Assembly (NCBI GenBank): GCA_001600695.1
Contig: BCKQ01000006.1
Span: 839,808 to 903,807 of the forward strand
DNA: 64,000 nucleotides
Direction: 5' to 3'
Source of the DNA: Ascoidea asiatica
Lineage: Eukaryota > Ascomycota > Saccharomycetes > Ascoideales > Ascoideaceae
In this document: positions 49,285 to 62,139 of the stretch, piece after piece
How the letters are laid out: every line of letters starts with the position of its first letter
How positions within the stretch are numbered: the first letter of the stretch is position 1
The notes under the pieces: generated by a model
What the model saw: only the letters and a program-made list of their open reading frames with translations
Databases searched by the model: none
Told to the model about the DNA's origin: nothing
Program-made: the position numbers and the translations under genes

Positions 49285-52233
49285 ATGCTTTTCAAAAGGT
49301 GGAAATTTCTGACAAAAAAAAATTATAGAGGTATCCCTGATTTGCTAAAAAAAGTTGGTTATAAATCATTTCTATCCGCTTATACTGAAAGAAAATATCC
49401 TAGTTCAAGCTCACTTGTTTTTTCAAAGAGAGCTTATAAAAATATATTCAAAACCAAAAAAAAACTAAAATATTTAAAATATTTAATGAATACCTTCAAT
49501 GATAATAATATGAATAATATTGGAATTAACAGTACTAGTAGCAATTATGATAGTAACTCATTAAGACAAAATGAAAGACCACCAGCATTACCGAGTAGAC
49601 CTTTATCAAATGGAAACTTAACTCACTCTCAAACTAGTACCTCTATTGGTTCTAATAGCTCATATGTATCAAAAAACTATTCATCAAAGAAACAAAGATT
49701 ATTAGGTGGAATCATTCCAGCTTTAACTGCAGTTTCAACATTTGCCTCTGATGTGAAAGCAGCTTATAATAATGACCCTAATACTTCCAATAATTATGAT
49801 CCTGGATCATTAAGACAAAAAGTAATAAATAAAACAGATTCTTTAACTTCAATTAGAACTAATTCTAGTTCAAATTCTTTTGATTCTATTCCTCAATATC
49901 AACAAGCTCCTTCATCTTCCAAAATTTTATTGTATCCATCTTATACTTCAAAAGTCAATGGTTCTTATCAAGTTAATGTCAGAGGTTGGTTGTATTTTTC
50001 TCCAAGAGAAATGTCAAGAAAAAATAAAATTGTATTTACAGTTGCTAAACAATTGATCAAACCAGCATCTGCTTCATCTTCAAATAATATAATTGAAAAT
50101 TCTTTTAAAGAAAGTGCTAATTTAATGGCAACTAATATTATTTCATCTACTACTGGTCATCAAATGAATGTTAAATCCATGGGTAATAGTTCAAATTCAA
50201 ATTCAAAATTACTGAATCCAAATATTACTACAAATTCTAATAAAAATTCCAATATAAATATTACCAATAATAGCAATGATAACAATAGTAATTTAATTGA
50301 TTTAGATTATGAAGATAATTCTTCTTCTACTTCGAGCTCTAACTCAAATTCAAATTCAAATCTCAGTTCAAGTAATTCATCTAATAGAAGAAAGTTATCC
50401 CCTGAAGAAACTTTAAAAGATAGATTAGAATATTTTATGGCAAAGTCTCTATCAAATATTCCAATAACAATTAAAATTGGATCTGAAAAAAATTTACCTC
50501 ATAATCAAATCATAACAAAAGATATAATAACTGATGTCAATGGAAAATTTGATATAATAATTCAATGTCCATATACACCCTCTGTAATACAAGCTTATGC
50601 ATCAACAAATGAAGAAGTATTTCAATTTCAAATTCCTCTATTTATTAATCAAAAGGGTGTAAGTATAATAACGGATATTGATGATACAATAAAAGTTACT
50701 GGTGTAGTTGGTGATAAAAGAGATTTATTCAATAGTGTATTCATTAATGATATTTCAACTTGGGTTATAAATGGAATTTCGGATCTTTTCAATGAAATTT
50801 CTAATCAAAATCCTTCTTCTGATATTAAATTCCATTATGTTTCTAATTCACCTTGGCAATTATATAAAACATTACAACAATTTTTTGAAATAACTAATTT
50901 ACCTAAAGGTTCTATACATTTAAAACAATATTCTGGAAATTATTTAAATTCTTTCATGGAATCTGCTGTTGAAAGGAAAAGACCAAATTTATTCAAAATT
51001 TTAGAAAAATTTCCAGAAAGAAAATTTTTATTGATTGGAGATTCTGGAGAACAAGATTTAGAAGCATATGTTAATATTGCTGCTCACTTCCAGACTCAAG
51101 TTAAAGGTATTTTTATAAGAATTGTTCCCAATTCTTTTAGTGATTATGGTTATGATAATAAAATTTATCACGAAATAAAAAAAATTCTTATTAGAAGAGA
51201 TGATAGAATTCAGTTGAAAAAACTAAACAAAAGCTTTACTAATGTTATAGGCTCTAATTTTCCAAAAAGGTCATCTATCAATAAGACAACAGGTGAATCA
51301 ATGCCTAGCTCTATAAATAGAAAATTTAATTCTGAAAGTAATGAGTTTGATAGTGATTCTTCAGCAACAACGTCTGAAGATGAGATGGAAAAAGATGATT
51401 ATGACTGGAATATATTATCTCATAAACCTTTAGCTTCAAAGAATAAACCCCCTGTAAACAATGGAGCTGTAATAAAGCAATCAGGGGTACAAAAATCAGA
51501 TCAAGGGTTAATTGAACTAAATAATACCTCACTTGGAAAAAATTCAAATAGTGAACAACCAAAATTAAAAAAGAAGCTTCCTCCAATTGTTCCTAAGAAA
51601 CCAGAAAGATTGAAAAGAAAGCCACCAATAACGTCACCAGGTTCTGAACTAAAAACTACCGAAGAATTGCAAAATTTAATTATACAGCCAGATAATGATA
51701 GTTTATATCAATCAGACAAAATTAACGATGTTGAGATGAATTTTTCTGAAAATAACTATTTCAAAGTAAATGGTTTAACTAGAAGAAAAACTGACACTGC
51801 TTTTGAAAATTCTATTCAATCTGAGGTTGCTTCAACTCCCTCTCTTTATAATTATGGGGAGAGAAAAGCAAGAAGGCCACCAGCTCCACCACCACCTCCC
51901 CCACGGCGTACTGCAACAGTTTCTGCAATTTCAAATGCAAACATTGTTATGAACAAATCAAATTTTTATAACAATAGAACAATGAGTGAAAGTAATTTTA
52001 CTCAAAATATTGCAAATAATAGAAGGAATAGCACTACCAATGGAATGACTAATTCTACTAGTGGAACAATTAATAATAATCAAATTGAAGATAAAAAAGG
52101 GGAGCTATGGTTAAGCAGATTAAATTCAGCTGTTAATACATTGCCGGATAATGTTGTTCTTTACTTCTGGCATAATCGAAATGATCTACAAGAGAAAATA
52201 TATTCTGTACTTCATGAAGAGGATATAGATTAA
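49285..52233 (+). CDS. APP1: Actin patch phosphatidate phosphatase App1
   Basis: App1 is a Mg-dependent phosphatidate phosphatase at cortical actin patches. The catalytic DxDxT motif is present as SIITDIDDTIKVTGV (near 50674-50688), inside the conserved domain that also has FHYVSNSPWQLY and FLLIGDSGEQDLEAY. The C-terminal half has proline-rich, SH3-ligand-like stretches (APPPPPPRRT, LPPIVPKKP). The first in-frame ATG is at 49285. The frame stays open to 49183, where a TTG codon and a hydrophobic IVFFFLIGSF segment precede it. A start at 49486 (MNTFNDNN) is also possible. The N-terminal 60-70 residues from 49285 are basic and unlike known App1, so the true start or an upstream exon is open. 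About 981 residues are predicted. Confidence 0.85.
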   Translation: MLFKRWKFLTKKNYRGIPDLLKKVGYKSFLSAYTERKYPSSSSLVFSKRAYKNIFKTKKKLKYLKYLMNTFNDNNMNNIGINSTSSNYDSNSLRQNERPPALPSRPLSNGNLTHSQTSTSIGSNSSYVSKNYSSKKQRLLGGIIPALTAVSTFASDVKAAYNNDPNTSNNYDPGSLRQKVINKTDSLTSIRTNSSSNSFDSIPQYQQAPSSSKILLYPSYTSKVNGSYQVNVRGWLYFSPREMSRKNKIVFTVAKQLIKPASASSSNNIIENSFKESANLMATNIISSTTGHQMNVKSMGNSSNSNSKLLNPNITTNSNKNSNINITNNSNDNNSNLIDLDYEDNSSSTSSSNSNSNSNLSSSNSSNRRKLSPEETLKDRLEYFMAKSLSNIPITIKIGSEKNLPHNQIITKDIITDVNGKFDIIIQCPYTPSVIQAYASTNEEVFQFQIPLFINQKGVSIITDIDDTIKVTGVVGDKRDLFNSVFINDISTWVINGISDLFNEISNQNPSSDIKFHYVSNSPWQLYKTLQQFFEITNLPKGSIHLKQYSGNYLNSFMESAVERKRPNLFKILEKFPERKFLLIGDSGEQDLEAYVNIAAHFQTQVKGIFIRIVPNSFSDYGYDNKIYHEIKKILIRRDDRIQLKKLNKSFTNVIGSNFPKRSSINKTTGESMPSSINRKFNSESNEFDSDSSATTSEDEMEKDDYDWNILSHKPLASKNKPPVNNGAVIKQSGVQKSDQGLIELNNTSLGKNSNSEQPKLKKKLPPIVPKKPERLKRKPPITSPGSELKTTEELQNLIIQPDNDSLYQSDKINDVEMNFSENNYFKVNGLTRRKTDTAFENSIQSEVASTPSLYNYGERKARRPPAPPPPPPRRTATVSAISNANIVMNKSNFYNNRTMSESNFTQNIANNRRNSTTNGMTNSTSGTINNNQIEDKKGELWLSRLNSAVNTLPDNVVLYFWHNRNDLQEKIYSVLHEEDID

Positions 52234-52370
52234 ATTATAAAAATTAAATGAACAATGAACTTGAATTTATAAAAAATGCTTTAGATAATTTTAATACTTG
52301 TATTTTCCTTCCTATATTTTGATTTAAATTAATATTCTTTCTGAAAAAAATATTGTATGTAAGTAACTTT

Positions 52371-53814
52371 TTAACCTGTAGAAATCAAAGATGACTTAGG
52401 ATCATTGCTTTTACTATCCTGCAATATTTCATCTGCTATATTTTCACTTATTGTATCTTTGATAATAGAGCTATCTAACTTGTTTTGATTAATTTCAAGG
52501 TTATCGCCTTCTTTTATAGATTTTTTTAAAGCCTCTTCTTTTTCTCTAGTAAGATTTTCCCACTCTTCTAAAGTGAAATCTGCATTTCCATAATCTCTAA
52601 TATTCTCTTCCTCCTCAGCTTTCCTTAATTCTTTTTGGAATTCTGAAAGATCCCAAGTAGTTCCATGCTCAGCGTCCTCTTCGACATCATCAATTTCATC
52701 AGCTTTTTCATTTGATTCTTTTGTATTATCTATGGAGATTGCTTTTCCATCAGAGTCATACTTATCTGCAAATTTGACTAATATAATTTCCTTTCCGGAT
52801 AATATTTTTTTCCCCTGGTTATTGACTTTCTTTTTTTCATTAAGTATCTTCAATTTATGATCCATTTTCCATTTTGTAAAAGTGTCTTTGTTTATTGGAG
52901 TTAATTTTGATTTATCAGGTAATTTACTTCTTTCTGTTTCTATAAATTCTTCAAGAGTAATTTCTACTTGAGATTCTTTAGCTAATCTTTCTAATCTTCT
53001 TTGTTCTTTAGTTTTGATAACATAACCTTCTGGTAAAGAATGTTTATACTTACAATCAACTCCATTAGGACAACTCCAAAACCATCCATATTTACTCATT
53101 TCAACAGCTTCTATGAAAAATTTACAAACTTTATCTGTTGTGGTTTTAGGATTTCCAAGTTTTGATTTGATAACTGATCTTAATTTATCTTCATCCCAAT
53201 CATCCATTAAATCTTTTTCTTTTGCTTCTCGATCAACATCTCTTGAATCTGTATATAAATCAATTTTAGCGGATTTTCTTGCTATATTCAAATCATGAGA
53301 AAATTTACATTTAGAGCCTTTTGTACATTGCCCTTCTTTGAAAAAAGCACAAAGAATAGACTTTGGATCAGTTCCAAAAGGAACCCTCTGTTGAACTATC
53401 GGATTAAATAACGCAGCATTTTGTTGTCTTGCTATTTCAGCAGCTTTTTTCTCTTCAGCTTTTTTGTTCGCTAATGCTTCTCTACGTTTTCTTGCACTAT
53501 CTGTATCTTGTTGCTCGAGTTGTTTAACGTATCTTTGAACTTTTGCAGATTTATTTTTCTATCATATGATTTAAAAATATATATTAGTAAGTGAATGATT
53601 AATTATTTAAAAGTAATTGCATCTCTCTGAACTAATTTTTCGATTGAGAAGAATAGGCAGATAACAATGATTAAAGATATAAAAAAAATTATACAGTATA
53701 ATTGATATATGAACATACGTTTTTTAAACCGAAAGTTTTATCGGCAACATCTTTGGATTTTTTAGAACCCTTGGCTTTTTCCTGAGCTTTTAGTTTATTT
53801 TTTTTTGGAGGCAT
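52371..53814 (-). CDS. TMA46: Tma46, DRG-family regulatory CCCH zinc-finger protein
   Basis: Tma46 (DFRP1-like) binds ribosomes and stabilises the GTPase Rbg1. CDS is complement(join(52371..53558,53719..53814)). Exon 1 encodes 32 residues from MPPKKNKLKAQ to DKTFGLKN, and the donor is GTATGT at 53718-53713. The acceptor ATAG precedes 53558, and a TACTAAT branch sequence lies in the 160-bp intron. Exon 2 continues KNKSAKVQRYVKQLEQQ, ALFNPIVQQRVPFGTDPK, then CCCH finger one (CAFFKEGQCTKGSKCKFSH) and finger two (CKFF...WSCPNGVDCKYKH). The 427-residue product is longer than the S. cerevisiae protein (345) through its acidic C-terminus. The alignment across the splice junction matches the family. 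Internal TTG at 53291 is not the start. Confidence 0.95.
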
Positions 53815-54069
53815 TATGCAAATCTGTTCAATAAGAAAAAAGGAGTATTTTTTTTGCTATCACTTGAATCAGGAGACTGAAAATTATGAAATATTAAAAC
53901 TTGATAAATTTTGATTTACTCTTTGCCAATTTCCAAAATTCAGTCTCTACCGTTAGCGATGGAAAAAAAAAAACCTAAAATATAAAGCCCTGCAATACAA
54001 AAGCCCTAGATCCTAGAAAAGTAAACATATTGGGGCTGTATTATACAAGGGAATTAAAAATGTAAAAAA
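53815..54069. other. TMA46 upstream / tRNA 5' flank
   Basis: This is a 255-bp divergent spacer between TMA46 and the initiator tRNA gene. No other feature is seen. Confidence 0.4.
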
Positions 54070-54141
54070 AGCGTCGTGGCGCAGTGGAAGCGCACAGGGC
54101 TCATAACCCTGGGGTCGTTGGATCGAAACCAACCGACGCTA
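54070..54141 (+). tRNA. Initiator tRNA-Met (CAU)
   Basis: The 72-nt gene starts AGCGTCG and ends CGACGCT plus discriminator A, so the acceptor stem pairs with an A1-U72 pair, a hallmark of eukaryotic initiator tRNA-Met. The D-arm has GGCGCAGTGGAAGCGC. The anticodon loop is CTCATAA between GGG and CCC, and the T-loop reads GATCGAAAC, as in fungal initiators. No intron is present. A run of ten T shortly after the 3' end is a good RNA polymerase III terminator. It is distinct from elongator tRNA-Met. Confidence 0.95.
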
Positions 54142-54382
54142 TAATTGTTTTTTTTTTCGATTTTTCTTTCAATTAATTTTGTTGATAATGGTGATTTTAT
54201 TATTTTTGATTTTCACTCTTTGTTTTAACATTTTAACAAATGTTTTAACGTTTTAACAAAAAATCAGCCATTGAAATTTATATCGAAATTCATCAAAAGA
54301 AAATCATTCATCATTTTAACAGCTAAGTATCTTGAAGTGATATATTATTTTCAATTATCACATCATATTACATTCAGTAAAG
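54142..54382. other. tRNA terminator and GIM4 promoter
   Basis: A T-rich terminator at about 54149-54159 follows the tRNA. Nearby direct repeats of the type TTTTAACA lie at 54220-54262. Confidence 0.5.
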
Positions 54383-54858
54383 ATGTCCTCCTCAAGTAAA
54401 AATACCAAGCAAAAGCCTACACAAGAGCAATTACAAGCCCAATATAATAATTATCAAGATACTCTAAGGTCTATGAATGAAAAAATATCAGAGTTAAAAA
54501 ATGATCATGATGAGCACAAAATAGTCATAAGTACTTTGAAGAAGGTACCTGGTGACAGAAAATGTTTTAGAATGATAGGTGGTGTTATTGTGGAGAAAAC
54601 TGCAAAAGATGTAATTCCAGTATTAGAATCTAAAATTGAAAGTTTAGTTAAAGCCTTAGATGTTTTATCAAAAGAATTAATGTCAAGTCATAAAGAGTTT
54701 GAAAAATGGAAAGTACGTATATGTTTCTGAATCAATTACTATGATAATACCACGGTTTTAAAGCTATATGCTCCTCGATAAAAAAACTAATGAAATACTA
54801 ACAATATTTATCACTACAGAATGAAACTGGAATTAAAATAGTTAAAACTGGTCAATGA
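54383..54858 (+). CDS. GIM4: Prefoldin subunit 2 (Gim4)
   Basis: Gim4 is the beta-type prefoldin subunit that delivers nascent tubulin and actin to the CCT chaperonin. CDS is join(54383..54712,54820..54858). The intron (107 bp) is near the 3' end of the gene. The donor is GTACGT at 54713, the branch is a perfect TACTAAC at 54796-54802 and the acceptor is ACAG at 54816-54819. Exon 2 encodes NETGIKIVKTGQ, which replaces the unspliced frame's stop. The 122-residue product has the two helices and beta-hairpin of prefoldin, with CFRMIGGVIVEKTAKDVIP and the ...FEKWK-N-terminal-to-tail block. S. cerevisiae Gim4 has 111 residues. Confidence 0.92.
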
Positions 54859-55101
54859 GCTGTTTTTTTTTCAAAATGTTCACAAAAAGTTTATAAACCC
54901 GATAACTCTTTCATTTTTATTATTTGAATATTTAACTAGTTATGAATATGAATAAAATAGGCATCAACTCTCAGAATTCAATGAGAAATGTTTATTATTC
55001 TATGAAAACAAACGTCTTATTATAGACATAAATATATATTCATTCTAGTGATTTCTTTTAATTCGATGAAAATTATAGTAAAATAAAGATAATTACAATG
55101 T

Positions 55102-55986
55102 CTAAACACGACAATTAGAAATTTCAAATAGTAAAATATCACTTGCTCCAGCACTTTTTAATCCATCCATAATTATACCAGCTTTATCTTTTTCAATCAT
55201 TGAAGAAACTGCAACCCAATCTGCACCTTCTAAAGGTGATATGGTTGCAGCCCTTCTACCTGGAGTTAGTTTTAATACTGTTGGTAAAATTTCTCTTGGT
55301 GCATTATAATTACATAAAACATATTTTTGAGCAGCCAATACACCTTCAAGTCTACTCTTTATCACTTCCACTAATTCTGGATGTGAAGGGTTTTTCGATG
55401 TAATTAAATGAGCTGAAGTACTTAATAAAGTATCGATATCTATTAATCCGGCTGCTTTCATTGTTTCTCCACTTTCAACCAAATCAACAATAGCATCTGC
55501 TACTCCTAATGCACAAGATGCTTCGACTGATCCTCCAACAAATTTAATTTTTGTAGTGATATCTTTAGTACCTTCTAATTCTTCGAAATATTCTCTTGTT
55601 AAATGTGTAAATGAGGAAACTATAGTTTTACCAATAAAATCTCTTGGATCTTTTGAACTACCATTTTCAGGAGCTTGTAATTGTAATTTACATTTACCAA
55701 AAAGTAAATCCATTGTTAAATCAACATCAACTTCACTTTCTTTGACTTGATCTACACCAGTTATACCAATAGAACATCTACCTTCTCCAACAAAAGTTGG
55801 AATATCTGCAGCTGGTAAGAAAATCAAAGCAATAGGTAAATTTGTACATAAAGCAATATCTAATCTTGTACTTCTATTGAATTTAATATCTGCACCTCTC
55901 AATAATGCAACACATTTTTCATATAATCTTCCTTTTTTTGGAACCGCAAATAATAATCGGTCAGTTAAGTGATTTACTAAATCCAT
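55102..55986 (-). CDS. HIS1: ATP phosphoribosyltransferase
   Basis: His1 catalyses the first step of histidine biosynthesis, adding ATP to PRPP, and is inhibited by histidine. The ATG at 55986 gives MDLVNHLTDRLLFAVPKKGR, identical in the first block to yeast His1. A TTG-started extension to 56016 is not used. The 294-residue product has FLPAADIPTFVGEGRCSIGI, the PRPP-binding segment ...GGSVEASCALGVADAIVDLV (hexamer/long-form regulatory domain follows) and the C-terminus SDILLFEISNCRV. Length matches S. cerevisiae (297). I do not see a clear TGACTC Gcn4 site in the upstream region. Confidence 0.97.
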   Translation of the reverse strand: MDLVNHLTDRLLFAVPKKGRLYEKCVALLRGADIKFNRSTRLDIALCTNLPIALIFLPAADIPTFVGEGRCSIGITGVDQVKESEVDVDLTMDLLFGKCKLQLQAPENGSSKDPRDFIGKTIVSSFTHLTREYFEELEGTKDITTKIKFVGGSVEASCALGVADAIVDLVESGETMKAAGLIDIDTLLSTSAHLITSKNPSHPELVEVIKSRLEGVLAAQKYVLCNYNAPREILPTVLKLTPGRRAATISPLEGADWVAVSSMIEKDKAGIIMDGLKSAGASDILLFEISNCRV

Positions 55987-56642
55987 TTTTTTAGTGAGTA
56001 GTAATTTTAATACCAAAGAAAACTTGAAATTAGGTTAAATTATATTAAATAACACTAGATTAGAATTTAATATGATTTTTAATCGAAAATGTAGATTATT
56101 TAGGTAAAAAGAAGATACTTTAAGATATAATCTCCTTAAATATCAAGTAACTGCGGTTCCAGAGTCCTAAATGTGTGAATATATTTTTCGAAATTATTAC
56201 TCACCTTCAGATTTCATTGGTTTTTCTTTCACGTTTGAAATTTCGTTTTAGTTTTCGTGTGAATTTTCCACTTTTTTCGAAAAACACCCCAAAACGTTTC
56301 AGCCGCGGAAATTCCACGGAATATCGTAGGTGAATCAAAGAAACCCTTTTTGGAGAACAGATTTCTTATCGAATGAGGATTTGAAAAATATTAGGGACTG
56401 ATAATTAAATATTCAGAATATCACTGAAGAAATTTCTTTCGAAAAATACAAAAAAGAAAACCAATAAAGCTAAAAAAAAGTATCGATTGTTGGCTATTTT
56501 ATTTATCGATTAAAAATATATGCCAATGTAGAAAAAAATAAGTCTATAAATTATAATAATAAAGATACAAATAGGGTAAAATTGAAGTTGAAATGGAAAA
56601 AAAATTTACCATTTATTGATATTTGGTTTCCCTATTGCCAAT
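55987..56642. other. HIS1 upstream / MCM6 3' region
   Basis: This 650-bp spacer includes the HIS1 promoter and the MCM6 3' end. About 56145-56350 is slightly more G+C-rich and contains TTTTTCGAAAAAC- and CGCGGAAATTCCACGG-like palindromic sequence (around 56275-56325). No gene is seen. Confidence 0.4.
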
Positions 56643-59958
<3,316 letters not shown>

Positions 59959-59959
59959 A

Positions 59960-60883
59960 TTATAAATCAGAAACGTTTGCGGTTGTAGATACATCAGGAT
60001 AAACATCAAATCTTCTTTGAAAAGTTACTGGAATTCCATTTCTTACTTTAGGAATTATTTCAGGATCTAATTCAGCAAATAAAATTTCTTCACCTTCTCC
60101 AGCTTCTGCAATTACTTTTCCATAAGGATCAACAACTAGTGAATGACCATAAGCATGATAAGAAAAAGATAAATCTCTTGCAGGTGAACATAAAACAACA
60201 AAAACTTGATTATCATTTGCTCTTGATCTTGCTAATAAATGCCAATGTAAAGGACCAGTTGTTGTATTAAAAGCACCTGGATAAAACATTGCAAAAGAAT
60301 CTTTTCTTGAAGCAATTTGAGCTAATTCAGGAAATCTAATATCATAACAAATACCTAAACCAATTTTACCAAATTCATTTAAATTATAAACTGAAGCTTT
60401 AGAACCTGAACTTAATGAATCACTTTCTTTAAAAGTTATTCCATTTTTGATATCAACATCAAATAAATGAACTTTTCTATGTTTACCAATGATTTCACCT
60501 TGTCTATTAAAAGTTAAAGAAGTATTATAAATTTTATCATTTGAAGGATCTAATTCTGGTATTGAGCCACCAATTAAATAAATTTTTTTTTCTTTAGCTA
60601 TATCACTTAAAAATTTAACAGTTTTTGAAGTCATTGAATTATCAATAATTTCACTATATAAACGAAATTTATCAACAGCATATGGTGAATTGAAACATTC
60701 TGGTAACATAATTAAATCAGTATCAGGTTTTTCATTTAAAGCTTTATTAACATATTCTTTAACTTTTTTTAAATTTGCTTCTTTATCTGGTCCCGCAGAT
60801 AATTGCAATAAAGCAATTTTCATTGGCTTCAATAAAGGAGAAACTGTAGAAGTAACTGTATGTTTAAAACAACTGGAAGACAT
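59960..60883 (-). CDS. NIT3: Nitrilase-superfamily omega-amidase Nit3
   Basis: Nit3/Nit2 hydrolyses deaminated glutathione or alpha-ketoglutaramate-type amides (a metabolite repair role). The ATG at 60883 (MSSSCFKHTV) is chosen. A TTG-led extension to 60913 is not credible and an internal Met at 60823 precedes MKIALLQLSAGPDK. The product has 307 residues. The nitrilase triad is visible: Glu in LMLPECFNSPYAVD, Lys in KHRKVHLFDVD and Cys in GLGICYDIRFPEL. Other family blocks are PGAFNTTTGPLHWHLLARS and RANDNQVFV. The first ~30 residues could be a short mitochondrial presequence (Ser/Thr, Lys-rich), but this is inference. Confidence 0.92.
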   Translation of the reverse strand: MSSSCFKHTVTSTVSPLLKPMKIALLQLSAGPDKEANLKKVKEYVNKALNEKPDTDLIMLPECFNSPYAVDKFRLYSEIIDNSMTSKTVKFLSDIAKEKKIYLIGGSIPELDPSNDKIYNTSLTFNRQGEIIGKHRKVHLFDVDIKNGITFKESDSLSSGSKASVYNLNEFGKIGLGICYDIRFPELAQIASRKDSFAMFYPGAFNTTTGPLHWHLLARSRANDNQVFVVLCSPARDLSFSYHAYGHSLVVDPYGKVIAEAGEGEEILFAELDPEIIPKVRNGIPVTFQRRFDVYPDVSTTANVSDL

Positions 60884-61560
60884 CTTGGTTAAAGTAATAA
60901 TGTAATAATTCAATAATCTTGTAATTTTACAATTCCAAAATATACCGATTTCTCAAAAAGAAGACTATATTACTGTCGTTATTTTTGATTTAATCAACAA
61001 AATGGTAAAAAAGTAGCAGTAATAATTACATACTGTATATCTCGAGGTCTCTTCTTACTGGTAAGTTACCATACTTAATTGATTTTGATCTTATCTACCG
61101 GTAACATTAGCAGTAATTAGGGAGTTTGGTCCGACCAACATTTATACAAGAAAAGTCAGGTGACTCTTGGGCAAGTAGGTTATTCCGGAAGCCAAATCAG
61201 ACTTTAGCCGCCTTCCAAACCACGTGCGCTGTCTGTGTTTTAATTTGCCCTCGGCATTGGAGCTGGAGTAACAAACCCCAGCCTTTAGAGGCTTTATCTC
61301 TGGAGATGGCCAAATTAGCCGAGTAAACAGCATTTACCGTGGAATATCACAAATAGCTTTATTCCAGTACAGTAGCATTGTGTTAGTGTTTGTCGCTAAT
61401 AACAGCACGTTTAAGCCGATTTCACCCTTCTAAGACACTTTTTACCATTCCTCAGTATATTTGATTTTTTATTTTTAAACCCACTTCTTTAAATGGAACT
61501 ATTTATACCGGTAAATAATAAAATAAGAATTCTATAAAAGATAATTAATAATAATACTGA
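60884..61560. other. NIT3 upstream region with E-box, left flank of retroelement
   Basis: About 61080-61330 is G+C-rich and carries a CACGTG E-box at 61221-61226. Open frames at 61126-61326 (+) and 61142-61333 (-) overlap each other and are unsupported. The left end of the retroelement's LTR is not resolved here. ACCGGTA-type motifs occur at 61097 and 61507. Confidence 0.4.
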
Positions 61561-61667
61561 TTAATATATATTAAAAGATAATATATAAAAGTTATAATAA
61601 AAATTATTAAAGATATTAAATAAAAATAAAGAAAAATAATTTTGAAAAGTAAGGGAAAAACAACNTC

Positions 61668-61675
61668 TATTTATA
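61668..61675 (-). promoter_or_regulatory. LTR TATA box TATAAATA
   Basis: GGTATAAATAGA on the minus strand lies about 90 bp past the last HSE cluster in the element's direction of transcription. It is the likely TATA box of the retroelement RNA. Confidence 0.7.
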
Positions 61676-61763
61676 CCATTTGAAAATGTATGAGAAGTGA
61701 AAATCTGAAAGTTCAGAATTTCAATTTCACATACTAAACCTCAAACACAGTAGTTAAGCAATG

Positions 61764-61948
61764 GAATCTTCTAGAATCTTTTTCANNGAAGGTTCTAGAA
61801 AATCACAGAAACTTCTAGTAACAAATAGAAACCAGCATATAAGAGCAAATAAGAAAGCATAACGACAAAGAANCAAATAGAGTGTTCTAGAAAGTTCTGT
61901 TTCTACAATGTTNCAAAAAGTTCTAGAATGTTCTAGAAAGTTCTAGAA
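61764..61948. promoter_or_regulatory. Phased heat-shock element array in the LTR
   Basis: Inverted GAA/TTC units at exactly 5-bp spacing occur as clusters: GAA/TTC/GAA at 61764-61776; GAA/TTC/GAA at 61788-61800; GAA/TTC at 61808-61815; TTC/GAA/TTC at 61885-61897. A six-unit perfect run lies at 61921-61948 (TTC 61921, GAA 61926, TTC 61931, GAA 61936, TTC 61941, GAA 61946). Three alternating units suffice for Hsf1 binding, so this is a strong predicted HSE. The array lies about 90-280 bp upstream of the predicted TATA box. Confidence 0.8.
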
Positions 61949-62038
61949 AAACCTAAACAGCAACTTTTGATAAAATGAACAGAAAAAGCTNTTAAAGCAT
62001 AAAGATGATGGATAAGTAAGATTAAGCAACTTAATGTT

Positions 62039-62090
62039 AGATAANGNAAGATAAGGTNAGATAAAGTGAGATAAGGTGAGATAAAGTAAC
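62039..62090. repeat. 10-bp GATA-box tandem repeat in LTR
   Basis: Five AGATAA cores start at 62039, 62049, 62059, 62069 and 62079 with an exact 10-bp period, in the form AGATAA(G/A)GTG. They match the GATA-factor site (GATAAG-type). Confidence 0.85.
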
Positions 62091-62139
62091 AACAAAGTAA
62101 ATTATGATTTAATAACATAATTCATTACACCCACTCAAG

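Larger units (their letters stand above)
61560..62129 (-). repeat. 3' LTR of the copia-like element (left end approximate)
   Basis: Read on the minus strand, it starts with TGTAATG directly after the GAGTGGG tract. Inside it are a GATA-box tandem repeat, a dense HSE-like array and then a TATAAATA box at 61675-61668, in the order expected for a U3 region. The 3' boundary and target duplication were not identified. Confidence 0.7.

Noticed and set aside
61126-61333. Two overlapping open frames on both strands
   Set aside because: Mutually overlapping frames in the island upstream of NIT3, without protein-like character.
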